DNA of 31,027 nucleotides from VFKU01 sp038916785 (GTDB lineage Bacteria > Hydrogenedentota > Hydrogenedentia > Hydrogenedentales > GCA-2746185). The position numbers and the translations under genes were made by a program. The notes below the pieces were generated by a model that worked only from the letters and a program-made list of their open reading frames with translations, had not been told where the DNA came from and searched no databases. Shown here piece by piece: positions 21,805-30,672 of this stretch. Location of the stretch: the NCBI GenBank assembly GCA_038916785.1, contig JBCLBO010000036.1:1-31027 (forward strand), written 5' to 3'. Every line of letters begins with the position of its first letter. Position 1 is the stretch's first letter.

Positions 21805-22110
21805 GTGGCCAAACCATTCGGCGAACTTCGAGCCAAGATGTCGCCCGAGGCGCGCCGAAACTCCGAAGCGCGGGCGCGTGAACTGATCCAGGAGATTCGA
21901 CTGGCTGAATTGCGGGAGGTTCTTGGCAAGACACAGCGGGAGATCGCTCAGACTCTTGGCGTAAGCCAGGCCGCGATTTCACAATTGGAAAACCAGCCCG
22001 ACATGTTGCTCAAGACACTTGAGAAATATGTCGAGGCAATGGGCGCTGAGCTCATCATTACCGCGCGCTTTCCCGAGGGCGATGTTCACCTCGCCGTCAC
22101 CCCGAACTGA
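21805..22110 (+). CDS. higA: HigA-type XRE-family antitoxin
   Basis: DNA-binding antitoxin, 101 residues from GTG 21805. The N-terminal third is a charged helix (SPEARRNSEARARELIQEI). The helix-turn-helix is LREVLGKTQREIAQTLGVSQAAISQLEN (about 38-65), the XRE/Cro-like pattern with TQREIA and VSQAAIS as the two helices. The C-terminal YVEAMGAELIITARFPEGD strand is typical of antitoxins paired with Gp49-like toxins. Such antitoxins neutralise the toxin and repress their own promoter. Unlike the toxin, this gene looks intact. The following membrane protein gene starts at or just before its stop. Confidence 0.9.
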   Translation: MAKPFGELRAKMSPEARRNSEARARELIQEIRLAELREVLGKTQREIAQTLGVSQAAISQLENQPDMLLKTLEKYVEAMGAELIITARFPEGDVHLAVTPN

Positions 22111-22111
22111 A

Positions 22112-23797
22112 GTGTCCGGCCGTCCATCGCGGGCTTCCCTCCGCCGGCAGAGCCCGCTTCTCGCCGCGATGCTCGCGCTCACGCTGCTCAAGCTCTGGCT
22201 CGTGGCGTGGCAGGAAGTCGCCGCGCAGGGCTCCGCGCGCTTCGACGATTACCTCTTCGTCGAGCTCGGCGAACGCCTTATGCACGGCGAGTGGCTCGGC
22301 CCTTACCACGAGCGCACGCTGGTCAAGGGCCCGGTCTACCCGATGTGGCTCGCGGCCGTCTCGCTGTTGCGCTGGCCGCTGCTCCCGGCGCAACACGCCC
22401 TGCACGCCGCTGCGGCGGCCGCGCTGGTGCTCGCGCTCGGCCGATTGATTCCGCATCGCGGCGCGCGCGTGGCGCTGTTCGCTCTCCTCCTCTTCGATCC
22501 CGGCACCTACGAATCGACCTCGCACCGCGTGACGCGCGAGGGCATCTATACGTCGTTGACTCTGCTGATGCTGGCCGGGGCCGCACTGATCGCTCTCCGC
22601 CCGCACCTGCGCGGCGCCGCCCTCTGTGCCTGGGCGATATTTCTGGGCGTGGCGCTGTCGATGTTTTGGTTCACGCGTGAAGAAGGGCCCTGGCTCCTTC
22701 CCGCCGTCGCCATCCCGCTTGCGTTTGCAGGCGTTCAGCGCGCGCGCTTGGCGAGCGGCTGGCGGCGCGTCGTCACCGTGGCCCCGCTCGCCGCTCCGCT
22801 GCTGATTCTGGCTGCCGCCCACGTCGCGCTCGCACAAGCGAACCGCCACTACTATGGCGTCTCCACGACGATCGAACTGCGTGCCCCATGGTTCACCCAC
22901 GCCTACGGCGCGCTGACGCGGGTCGATCCCGAGCGCGCCCTGCTGCGCATCCCGGTGACGGCATCCGCGCGCGCGCAGATTTATGCCGTGAGTCCCGCCT
23001 TCGCCGAACTCCGGCCCCACCTCGAGTGGCGCTCCCGGCTACACGAATCGCTCAGCGGCGGCGATTCGGAGTCTCCCGCGCCCGCCGAAGAAATGACCGG
23101 TACCTGGTTCATCTGGGCCTTCCGCGATGCTGTGGCCGCCGCGGGCCACCACGACACGCTTCCGCACGCGCGCGCGTACTACGAAGGCCTCGCGCGCGAA
23201 GTTGATGAGGCCTGTGCCGAGGGCCGATTGACCTGCGGCCCGCCCCACGCCTCGCTCGCGCCGGCGTGGCGGCGGGAGTACGCGGAGCGGTGCTGGCGAT
23301 TTGCGCGCCGCATCGCCCACGCCATTCTGAGCATGCGATCCATTCGGGTCGATCAACCTCCGAGTCAACCCGGCGCGCCGGACGCGCTGCCGCGCTTTGA
23401 AGCGATGACGCACATGCGGGTGGAAGGATTCGCCGAGAGTTCCACCGGAAGCGGGCCCTATTTTCGCATCGGAATTCTGCAATCGATCGCGGCAATTTAC
23501 GCGGTATGCCTCTATCCTGCCGCGATCCTGAGCGCGGCCCTTTTCGCGCTGGGGCTCGTCCGCGATCTGCGCGCGCGAAGGCTCTCGCCTCATATGCTGC
23601 TGGCCGCCGCGCTGCTCGCCGCTGTGCTCACGCGCGCCGGTCTATTGACCTACATTAGCGCGAGCGCCTATCCCATCTTCCACGGCATCTATCTGCGCGT
23701 TTTGTATCCCATTCTCTATGTGTTCGTCGCGGTCTGCGTGGCCCACGCGATCATAAATTTGCGAGCGAGGCGAATCACGTCCTCGCCTCTGTGTTGA
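22112..23797 (+). CDS. Polytopic membrane protein, GT-C glycosyltransferase-like
   Basis: Membrane protein of about 561 residues from GTG 22112, one base after the antitoxin stop. ATG 22082, overlapping the antitoxin, is the alternative. The first hydrophobic span (MLALTLLKLWLVAW) is followed by a loop RFDDYLFVELGERLMHGEWL and a KGPVYPMWLA motif. The acidic pair in the first periplasmic loop and the KGP motif recall ArnT/PMT-type GT-C enzymes using lipid-linked sugars. About eight to ten more spans follow, broken by a long extracytoplasmic segment (about 255-420). The C-terminal spans (LLAAALLAAVLTRAGLLTYI) close the fold. Assignment is by topology and motif only. No known gene name fits. Confidence 0.65.
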   Translation: MSGRPSRASLRRQSPLLAAMLALTLLKLWLVAWQEVAAQGSARFDDYLFVELGERLMHGEWLGPYHERTLVKGPVYPMWLAAVSLLRWPLLPAQHALHAAAAAALVLALGRLIPHRGARVALFALLLFDPGTYESTSHRVTREGIYTSLTLLMLAGAALIALRPHLRGAALCAWAIFLGVALSMFWFTREEGPWLLPAVAIPLAFAGVQRARLASGWRRVVTVAPLAAPLLILAAAHVALAQANRHYYGVSTTIELRAPWFTHAYGALTRVDPERALLRIPVTASARAQIYAVSPAFAELRPHLEWRSRLHESLSGGDSESPAPAEEMTGTWFIWAFRDAVAAAGHHDTLPHARAYYEGLAREVDEACAEGRLTCGPPHASLAPAWRREYAERCWRFARRIAHAILSMRSIRVDQPPSQPGAPDALPRFEAMTHMRVEGFAESSTGSGPYFRIGILQSIAAIYAVCLYPAAILSAALFALGLVRDLRARRLSPHMLLAAALLAAVLTRAGLLTYISASAYPIFHGIYLRVLYPILYVFVAVCVAHAIINLRARRITSSPLC

Positions 23798-23801
23798 TCT
23801 C

Positions 23802-24911
23802 TCAAATCTTGATAAAGACCCGGCGGCGATAGAGCCAGAAGCAGATGTACCACAGCATGGCCCAGACCAATAGACCGTTGATCAGCTTTGTGTAGACCTC
23901 TCCGGAGAGCGAGAAGGCCGCGGTGCCGAAGGGCTTGACGATCGCCCGGAGAATTTCCGCGCCGCCCAGTTCCGCGAACAGATAAATGAACAGCGAGTTC
24001 ATGCCTACGATAGTCAGGAACGTGGTTGCGCGGCGGACCTTAAGGACGTCTACCAGCCCATACGACGCCGCCAGTCCGATCAGGCACCACCCCCCGGACA
24101 TCACCACGAAGGAGCTCGTCGCGATGCGTTTGATTACCGGCGTCACGAGGTCGAGCCCATACGCCGCAAGCACAGCGGCCGCGCCGCAGCCCACAAGTGT
24201 CCCCATCTTGCGCTGCCACGACTTGCCGCTCATCAGCAACTGGCCCGCCAGCGATCCCCAGATCGTGTGCGCCGCGGTCGGGATCGCGTTGAACGACACC
24301 CAATGCCCGCCGGAGAGCTCGCCGGCGATTATCTGGTCCACCCACGCGCCGAAATTGTGGTCTGGCTCGAAGGGTTGGGTATACCCGTCTATCCAGAAGA
24401 TTCGATAGATCAGTTCCGTCCCGAGAAGCAGTACGCAGGAAAAACCGAGCTGCATCCACCATTTCCGGTTCATCACGAGGAACGCGAGGAGGTAGGTGAC
24501 ACTCAACTGAGCGAGCACGTTTTGAAACCGGAACGTGATGCGTCCCGGCCCGATGCAGTACAGACCCCAGCCGAGCAGCAGCAACACCAGCGCCCGTTTG
24601 AGCACATGCAGTGCGATGCGTCCGTCGCTGTCGCCAGAGTTCCGCCGCGCCCGCACCGCAAACGGCAGCGACACGCCCGCGATGAACATGAAGAAGGGCT
24701 GGATCAGGTCCCAGGAGCGCAGCCCGTGCCACTCGTGGTGTTCGAGTTGTTCCCCAAGAAACCCGAGAAGAGTCCCCGCGAACTGCGGGTCGCGCAGCGC
24801 CGAGAACACACCCGTGCCCTCCGCGATCAACAGGAACATCGTGAAACCGCGAAACACGTCGAGCGAGACGAGACGCTCTTCGCGGAGACCCGAATCCGCT
24901 TCTTTCATCAT
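23802..24911 (-). CDS. NagX/HGSNAT-like transmembrane N-acetyltransferase (DUF5009)
   Basis: Membrane acyltransferase of 369 residues resembling heparan-alpha-glucosaminide N-acetyltransferase and bacterial NagX, which move acetyl groups across the membrane onto amino sugars. The N-terminal signature RLVSLDVFRGFTMFLLIAEG is followed by HHEWHGLRSWDLIQPFFMF, whose conserved histidines are candidates for acetyl transfer. Ten or so hydrophobic spans fill the rest. It ends four bases from the convergent GT-C-like gene (23797), so termination is shared or overlapping. The surrounding sugar-binding protein, PIG-L deacetylase and sialidase-like gene favour an amino-sugar role. Substrate is inferred, not shown. 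Confidence 0.82.
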   Translation of the reverse strand: MMKEADSGLREERLVSLDVFRGFTMFLLIAEGTGVFSALRDPQFAGTLLGFLGEQLEHHEWHGLRSWDLIQPFFMFIAGVSLPFAVRARRNSGDSDGRIALHVLKRALVLLLLGWGLYCIGPGRITFRFQNVLAQLSVTYLLAFLVMNRKWWMQLGFSCVLLLGTELIYRIFWIDGYTQPFEPDHNFGAWVDQIIAGELSGGHWVSFNAIPTAAHTIWGSLAGQLLMSGKSWQRKMGTLVGCGAAAVLAAYGLDLVTPVIKRIATSSFVVMSGGWCLIGLAASYGLVDVLKVRRATTFLTIVGMNSLFIYLFAELGGAEILRAIVKPFGTAAFSLSGEVYTKLINGLLVWAMLWYICFWLYRRRVFIKI

Positions 24912-25062
24912 ATTTCGCCTCCTCCTGCTGCAAGGTCTGCGCTCGACGCCCAGAGCCTACACGCCCTTCACAAGCGGAATCTAAAACCCATTTTTGGGGG
25001 GGTTGCGGATTCTTCCTGGCCGTAGTAGAGTAACAATCGAGCAATCGTCCGGACTAGCCTTC

Positions 25063-25068
25063 AGGAGG
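25063..25068 (+). promoter_or_regulatory. Ribosome binding site deciding the solute-binding protein start
   Basis: AGGAGG lies one base from ATG 25070, too close for use, but seven bases from ATG 25076. The second ATG is therefore the likely start. Confidence 0.65.
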
Positions 25069-25075
25069 GATGGAC

Positions 25076-26395
25076 ATGATAACGCGCACGAGCATGGGAA
25101 AGATCGCGTTCTCGTTCTTCGGCATGATTGTGCTCGTCGCCGCGACGTGCTCGGCGGCGGGCGCGGCCGAGCCGGTCAAGATCGAGGTCGGTTGGTTCTC
25201 GGCTCCGTCCGAGTCCGTCGAGTGGTTGCAACAAGAAATCATTGCGTTCCAGGCGAGCCACCCCGACGTCGAGGTCACCGTAAAAAACCTCGATACCCCG
25301 CTGCGCCAGCGCTTCCAGACCCACGATCGGTTCTTCGGCAAGAACCCGGAGGATGCGCTCGCCGCGAACGTCACCGGCATCGACGGTCAATGGGGTTACC
25401 TGGCGCCATACCTGGCCGAGCGCGGTCTGATTGTGCCACTGGAGAAATTTGACCAGCCCAACGACGGCTTTGATCTCAAGGACTTTTACCCCCGACTCCT
25501 CGACCAGGTCCGGTTTCAAGGGCAGACTTGGGGCGTGCCGTGGCTCGCGTGGGACTGTGTGTTGGTCATCGATACTGAGCTGTTCGAGAAGGCCAGTATT
25601 CACGATGCGCCGCGCACTTGGGATGAATTTCTTGAGGCCGCGACCGCGCTCACCCGCGACACCAATGGCGATGGCCAGATTGATCAATGGGGCTTGGGCT
25701 ATCGGACGAGCGACGAAGGCCTTCCCGACCTGTTGCTCACGCTTTTGACTCAGCAGGGCGGACACTTCACGCGCGACGGAAAGTTCGACAGCAGCGACCC
25801 GGCGATCGCAGGCAGCATCCGCTTCTTGTCCAATTTCGTCGGAAACCGGAGCATCTCGAAGGAAGACTCGCGATCCCTGGATGACCGGCTCGCCGATCGA
25901 TCGGTCCGGTATGCGATGCATCTGGAGCCGAACCACACGCTGGGGAACGCGGTCGAGAACAATCGGTTGAGTTTGGTTCCGATCCCCAGTTTCGATGGGC
26001 AGCCGAAAAACTTCGGCATACATCGGCTTTACTTCTCCGTTCGCAAGAGCACGGAGCCTCAGGAACTGGCCTCTTGGGAATTCGTGAAGTGGATGACACG
26101 GGCGGATATCACCCTGCCAAACGTGTTCGCTGGGTTTCCCCTGCGGAAGGACCTTACGAGCCGGCAGGATTATCGCACGCGCGTGGACGGGAAGATTCAA
26201 AATTCCGAACTGATTTTCACCAGTTGCGAGTACGGCTATTTCGCCGCCGATCGCGTCGTCGACCTCGCCCCGGCCATGGAGCGGTTCTGGCAGATTATCG
26301 TTCCCTCGTTTTCAGACTCCGCCGCCGTCCCTCTGGCCTTGGCACGCGCGCAAGACGCTGCGGATGCGTACCTGGGCGATTGGTATCCGAATCCA
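25076..26395 (+). CDS. Extracellular sugar-binding protein (ABC transporter family 1), orphan
   Basis: Periplasmic solute-binding protein of family 1. The frame ends at 26395 (stop to 26398). From ATG 25076 it is 440 residues with a Sec signal peptide (FFGMIVLVAATCSAAGAAEP); the cysteine there is not in a good lipobox. The mature start IEVGWFSAPSESVEWLQQEI, then HPDVEVTVKNLD, is the usual opening of sugar-binding proteins. GVPWLAWDCVLVIDTELFEKA and RTWDEFLEAATALTRDTNGDGQIDQWG are classic hinge-region motifs, the last with a calcium-loop-like DTNGDGQID. No permease or ATPase genes are adjacent, so it must use a distant transporter. A secreted PIG-L deacetylase follows 73 bases downstream. Confidence 0.9.
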
Positions 26396-26440
26396 TAGGC
26401 CGACCGGATTGCGGATGGGTAGATTTCGCACACGGTGCGG

Positions 26441-26449
26441 TGCGATAGT
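26441..26449 (+). promoter_or_regulatory. Candidate extended -10 before the PIG-L gene
   Basis: TGC followed by GATAGT, with a start near 26456 and ATG 26472 after TGGAGG (26459-26464). No clear -35. The gene could equally be read through from the solute-binding protein gene. Confidence 0.3.
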
Positions 26450-26471
26450 GGCCGACTCTGGAGGCCCTACC

Positions 26472-27326
26472 ATGAAACCATCCGTCCTTAGCTGTCTTGC
26501 TCTACTTACGTTTAGCCTGTGCCGAATTGCTTCGTCCCAGCCGGTGTCTTCGCCGCTCGTCGATCCCGTGACGGTGGCCGACGACGAGCGCGTCGAGAAC
26601 TGGACGGGCAAGACGATCATGGTCTTCACGCCGCACCCGGACGACGACACCTTTTCGAGCGGCGGCACGATGGCCCGGCTGGCCGCGAAGGGGAACAAAG
26701 TCATCGTCGTCATTTACACGAACGACGACAAAGGGTCGAAGGACCTGGAGATGACCAGCGAGCGCCTAGCGCGAATTCGCCGCGCCGAAGAGGAAAAGGC
26801 GTGCGGCATTCTCGGCATTCCCGAGGAAAACATCCACTGGCTCGGCTATGGGGACGGCGATCTCGAATACGCCGACCCGCGCGTGCTGCGCGGCGAGGTC
26901 TGCCGCCTCATCAAAATGTTCCGGCCCGACGCGGTCTTCAGCCCTGACCCGGGCGCGACGTGGGTGCAATGGCACAAGACGGATCACCGCATGGCGGCGA
27001 ACATTACGCAGGACGCGTTCATCGCGGCCGAATGGCACCTCTACTACCCGCAACACTTGCTCGACGAGGGGCTGAAGCCGTACTCGGTGCCGGTGGTTTA
27101 CTATTACTACAGCCAGGAACCGAACTACGAGATCGACATCACGGCGCAATTCGACGCGAAAATCCAAGCGGCGGCGGCGCACGTCAGCCAATTCGAACCG
27201 TCCAACTCGAAGTACACCCCCGACATGCCCGAGTCCACCTTCAACCTCATCAAGACCGGCTTCACCGGCTACAACAAGGAGAAGGACCGTTTCGTCGAAC
27301 GATTCCGCCGCGCCGAAGCGCCGTGA
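26472..27326 (+). CDS. Secreted PIG-L/LmbE family deacetylase
   Basis: Zinc-dependent N-acetyl-sugar deacetylase of the PIG-L family, 284 residues from ATG 26472, with TGGAGG upstream at good spacing. The signal peptide covers about residues 1-23 (LSCLALLTFSLCRIASS). VFTPHPDDDTFSSGGT gives the zinc ligands H55 and D58 plus the catalytic aspartate D57. WHKTDHRMAANI supplies the third ligand at about H172. VIVVIYTNDDKGS and RIRRAEEEKACGILGI complete the N-terminal Rossmann-like part. A secreted PIG-L enzyme would act on extracellular or periplasmic amino sugars. It stands beside an orphan sugar-binding protein and near an amino-sugar N-acetyltransferase, an opposing activity. Confidence 0.9.
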   Translation: MKPSVLSCLALLTFSLCRIASSQPVSSPLVDPVTVADDERVENWTGKTIMVFTPHPDDDTFSSGGTMARLAAKGNKVIVVIYTNDDKGSKDLEMTSERLARIRRAEEEKACGILGIPEENIHWLGYGDGDLEYADPRVLRGEVCRLIKMFRPDAVFSPDPGATWVQWHKTDHRMAANITQDAFIAAEWHLYYPQHLLDEGLKPYSVPVVYYYYSQEPNYEIDITAQFDAKIQAAAAHVSQFEPSNSKYTPDMPESTFNLIKTGFTGYNKEKDRFVERFRRAEAP

Positions 27327-27347
27327 TCGGAACCCTTTCGGCAGGAT

Positions 27348-27608
27348 TCATTCGGCCAACGCTTCGTTCTCGATCGTATTCGTGCGCGGGAGTTTCGTTG
27401 AGGCCAGCAGCGCGCTGAGCACAAAGACCGCGCCGTAGGCGAGCGCGGTCTTCCCGGCGTCGACCGTCGCGCGATTGCTCAGGGCGCTCAGTTCGTCTTT
27501 GATCGCCGGAGACAATTTGGACTCCTTGATCGCATCCCCGCCGCCGAATTCGATCGCGTAGGTCCGCGTTTCGGCGGCCTTGGAGGAGGAGGTCACCCTC
27601 GGATCCAT
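27348..27608 (-). CDS. Small membrane protein of unknown function
   Basis: From ATG 27608 the product is 86 residues: a polar N-terminus with FGGGDAIKESKLSPAIKDEL, then one membrane span near residues 56-74 (TALAYGAVFVLSALLAS), and a short tail ending NEALAE. A longer frame to 27716 adds 36 residues without features. No strong ribosome site is seen. It is convergent with the PIG-L gene and divergent from the cytochrome c-copper genes. I recognise no family, and the gene itself is only moderately supported. Confidence 0.5.
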   Translation of the reverse strand: MDPRVTSSSKAAETRTYAIEFGGGDAIKESKLSPAIKDELSALSNRATVDAGKTALAYGAVFVLSALLASTKLPRTNTIENEALAE

Positions 27609-27727
27609 GCGGTGTTTGTTTGAATTCCCGTTGAGTTCGGGCGTAAATGAGGCGGAATGGTAATGGATTCGGCGCCCATTTCCGAAACCTGGGCGTGGGC
27701 CGCCGTGCGCTTTCAATCGCGATCGCG

Positions 27728-27736
27728 TGTTAAACT
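27728..27736 (+). promoter_or_regulatory. Candidate extended -10 of the first cytochrome c-copper gene
   Basis: TGT followed by TAAACT, with a start near 27743 and CGGAG (27749-27753) seven bases before ATG 27761. No -35 is convincing. Confidence 0.3.
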
Positions 27737-27760
27737 AGGCGGGAATTCCGGAGCGATGCG

Positions 27761-29164
27761 ATGCCAAGTGTGTTCAGAGTGAACAATCCCGCGACCCGGT
27801 GCGCGCGTGCGCTGGCGGCGCTCGCGTTCGTCGCGTGCGCTGTCGCCGCCGGACGCAGCGCAGTCGCCCAGTCGGCGGGAGAAAGCGCGAAGACCCCGCC
27901 GCTGTCCTTCACCCGCGACGTGCTCCCAATTTTGCAGGCGCACTGCCAGGACTGTCACCGGCCTGGACAAGTCGCGCCGATGTCACTGCTCGACTACGGG
28001 CAAACGCGCCCCTGGGCCAAGGCAATCCGCAAGGCGGTGTCGGAGCGCGCGATGCCGCCGTTCAAGGCCAACGCCCCGCTCGGCCGCTTTGAGAACGACA
28101 CGCGCCTCACGGACGATGCGATCTCGCTTCTCGTCCGCTGGACCGACGCCGGCGCGCCTGAGGGCAATCCCGCGGACGCTCCGCCGCCGCTCACGTGGAA
28201 CGACTCCGAATGGACGATGGGACCGCCGGATCTCGTGCTCGATTTTCCCGAGTACACGTCCAAGACCAACTACAAGGACGAAGAGGTCATCCTCTACAGC
28301 GATCACGTCTTTCCAAAAAACACGTGGATTCAGGCGGTCGAGCTGAGATCGACGGACCATACGCTCCTGCACCACGCCGGCATCAACTGCGTCGACAACA
28401 CGTTCTTCGTCCCCGAGGACCGCGTGCTCGACTCCGAAGACGACGACCTGGAAAAGTTCGGCGGCGTGAAGGGCGTGAGCGGCGGCGCCTCCGCGGTCAA
28501 TCTCCACCTGGTGAAGCAACGCGCTCTCTACACCTGGCTCCCCGGCGAGCGCGTGCACCGGCGTCCCGATGGCGAGGGCTTCCGGGTGATCAAAGGCGAC
28601 CGAATCGTACTCCAAGCCCACTTCGGGCCATCCACGGACCCGGTAACGCAGACGATTTCGCTCGGCATCAAATTCGTTAACGGCGTCGTGGACTCGCACA
28701 GCTTCGAATACGTCGTGGGCTTGACGGATCTGCGCATCGCGCCGGGAGACGCCAATCACGTCGAGCGCAGGTGGGTCGACATCCGCAAACCGATCACTGT
28801 CACCGGATTCAACCTCCACATGCATCTGCGCGGAAAGTCCGCGCAGATCCTCTTTCATTATCCGGACGGGAGCACGGAGGTCGGCCTTGACCTGCCGCAA
28901 TACGACTTCAATTGGCAGCGCATCTACTACTTGAAGCGACCCCTTCTCGTGCCGGGGGGAACGAAGATCGAATTCGTCGGCCAGTGGGACAACAGCGCGG
29001 CCAATCCGCTCAATCCCGATCCGGCGGCGGAAGTCGTGTACGGCGGCCGGACGGTCGACGAGATGTACACCGGCAACGTGTACTACGCGGTCCCGCGCTT
29101 GCACCCCTTGCGGGTGGAGAACGGCCTGGTGACCGCGCTCGTGCCGGAGGACGAAGAGGAGTAG
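27761..29164 (+). CDS. Cytochrome c with copper monooxygenase-like domain, copy 1
   Basis: Secreted protein of 467 residues with a signal peptide (hydrophobic about 17-36, cleavage near AVAQS). A heme c domain follows, with HCQDCH (C62, C65, H66) in FTRDVLPILQAHCQDCH, and PMSLLDY and MPPF methionines as possible axial ligands. The C-terminal two thirds resemble copper type II ascorbate-dependent monooxygenase (PHM-like) folds: DHTLLHHAGIN (~200-210) and NLHMHLRGKSAQ (H353, H355) provide histidine clusters for copper. LFHYPDGS and YDFNWQRIYYL are conserved. Such fusions are common in Acidobacteria and related phyla, with unknown substrate. A close paralogue follows. Expression from the promoter just upstream is likely. 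Confidence 0.83.
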   Translation: MPSVFRVNNPATRCARALAALAFVACAVAAGRSAVAQSAGESAKTPPLSFTRDVLPILQAHCQDCHRPGQVAPMSLLDYGQTRPWAKAIRKAVSERAMPPFKANAPLGRFENDTRLTDDAISLLVRWTDAGAPEGNPADAPPPLTWNDSEWTMGPPDLVLDFPEYTSKTNYKDEEVILYSDHVFPKNTWIQAVELRSTDHTLLHHAGINCVDNTFFVPEDRVLDSEDDDLEKFGGVKGVSGGASAVNLHLVKQRALYTWLPGERVHRRPDGEGFRVIKGDRIVLQAHFGPSTDPVTQTISLGIKFVNGVVDSHSFEYVVGLTDLRIAPGDANHVERRWVDIRKPITVTGFNLHMHLRGKSAQILFHYPDGSTEVGLDLPQYDFNWQRIYYLKRPLLVPGGTKIEFVGQWDNSAANPLNPDPAAEVVYGGRTVDEMYTGNVYYAVPRLHPLRVENGLVTALVPEDEEE

Positions 29165-29245
29165 CGGCGCGTCTGTGTATAGCGCCAGCGTACTGTTCAA
29201 TCAGGAAAGCGGGCGAAGGACCCCCCCGTGGGCATCCGGGCAGCG

Positions 29246-29275
29246 TTGCCCAGTTGTGCGCAGCAATGCTATTCT
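29246..29275 (+). promoter_or_regulatory. Candidate promoter of the second cytochrome c-copper gene
   Basis: TTGCCC (29246-29251), 18 bases, then TATTCT (29270-29275) with extended TGC. A start near 29282 leaves a short leader with GGAG ahead of ATG 29301. This suggests that copy 2 can be expressed separately from copy 1. Confidence 0.4.
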
Positions 29276-29300
29276 GTCGAAACTACTCCGGAGTGAATCG

Positions 29301-30650
29301 ATGCGTTCGAGGCGCGGACTGAATACCCGAATGCCTGCGCCGGCGTACGCCGCTCTCGCAGTCATCGCGATCGCGTGGGGCGCCCCCGGCGCTCACACCG
29401 CCGCGGCGGTCGAGCCCCCCACCTTCACCCGCGACGTACTTCCGATTCTGCAGGCGCACTGCCAGGAATGCCATCGGCCTGAGCAGATCGCGCCGATGTC
29501 CCTGCTGGACTACGAGCAAGTCCGGCCGTGGGCCAAGGCGATGCGCAAGGCCGTCGCCGAGCGCACGATGCCGCCTTACTCCGTGAACGCCCCTCTGGGA
29601 CACTTCAAGGGTGATCTGCGCCTGACGGACGATGAGATTGCCCTCGTCACCGGCTGGGTCGACGCCGGCGCGCCCGAAGGCAATCCGACCGACGCGCCGC
29701 CGCCGCTGGATTGGGCGACCAAGGAATGGTGGATGGGCACTCCGGACATGGTGCTCGAATTCCCGCAGTTCACCTCGAAAACCAATAACAAGGACGAGGA
29801 GTTGCTGCTCTTCAGCGACTACGTCTTTCCCCGGAACACCTGGATTCAGGCCTTTGAATTCAAGACGAACGACTACACCGTGGTGCATCACGCGGGTCTG
29901 AACAGCGCCGACGACAAGCTTTTCGTCCCGGAGGATCGCGTCCTGGATTCCGAAGACGAGCACCTGGACAAGTTCGGCGGATCCTCGAACGGCGGACTGC
30001 CGTTGTTCGTCCAGTCGCGGCTGTACACCTGGCTACCCGGCCAGCACGTCGAGGAGCGACCGGCAGGACAGGGCTATCGAATTCCGAAGGGGGACCGGAT
30101 CGTCATCCAGATCCACATCGCACCGACGACGGAATCGCGGCCCATCAAAATATCCCTCGGCATCCGCTACTTCAACGGGCAGCTGGTGGACAACGGCGGC
30201 GTGCGCGTCTCTGACATGAAGTTCCTGAAGATCCCGCCCGGAGAGCCGAGCTACGTCGAACACGAATGGAGGCAATTCGGGAGCGACGCTACCGTGACCG
30301 CGTTTAACGTCCACATGCACCTGCGCGGCAAGTCCTCGCAGATCATCTTCCATTACCCGGACGGGCGCAGCGAAACCATGCTTGACGTCCCCCACTACAA
30401 CTTCAATTGGCAGCGCACCTATCACCTGACCGAAGCGATTCGCGTGCCCAAGGGCACCCAGATCGAGTACGTCGCCGAATGGGACAACAGCGAGAGGAAC
30501 CCGTTAAACCCCGATCCCTCCGCGGAAGTCGTCTGGGGCGGACGAACGACCGACGAAATGTATGGCGGAATCGTCTACTTCTCCGCGGAGCGCCTCCACC
30601 CACTTGAAGTCGTGAATGGCGGTGTCGTCGGGCCGGTATCAGCCAAGTAG
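29301..30650 (+). CDS. Cytochrome c with copper monooxygenase-like domain, copy 2
   Basis: Tandem paralogue of the preceding gene, 449 residues from ATG 29301. ATG 29331 is an alternative giving a more standard signal peptide; an in-frame start at 29175 has no signal-peptide sense. The heme c motif is HCQECH (C54, C57, H58). The copper-type histidines are VVHHAGLN and NVHMHLRGKSSQ (H338, H340). The copies share long identical stretches, for example FTRDVLPILQAHCQ, but differ after LDKFGG, where copy 1 carries a few extra residues and its own heme-distal sequence. Divergence is consistent with an old duplication and different substrates. It converges on the PQQ-dehydrogenase fragment, 22 bases from its stop. 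Confidence 0.83.
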   Translation: MRSRRGLNTRMPAPAYAALAVIAIAWGAPGAHTAAAVEPPTFTRDVLPILQAHCQECHRPEQIAPMSLLDYEQVRPWAKAMRKAVAERTMPPYSVNAPLGHFKGDLRLTDDEIALVTGWVDAGAPEGNPTDAPPPLDWATKEWWMGTPDMVLEFPQFTSKTNNKDEELLLFSDYVFPRNTWIQAFEFKTNDYTVVHHAGLNSADDKLFVPEDRVLDSEDEHLDKFGGSSNGGLPLFVQSRLYTWLPGQHVEERPAGQGYRIPKGDRIVIQIHIAPTTESRPIKISLGIRYFNGQLVDNGGVRVSDMKFLKIPPGEPSYVEHEWRQFGSDATVTAFNVHMHLRGKSSQIIFHYPDGRSETMLDVPHYNFNWQRTYHLTEAIRVPKGTQIEYVAEWDNSERNPLNPDPSAEVVWGGRTTDEMYGGIVYFSAERLHPLEVVNGGVVGPVSAK

Positions 30651-30672
30651 CGGTGGATCTGAAGCATACGGG

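Noticed and set aside
27983..29200. 405-codon minus-strand open frame
   Set aside because: Antisense shadow of the first cytochrome c-copper gene.
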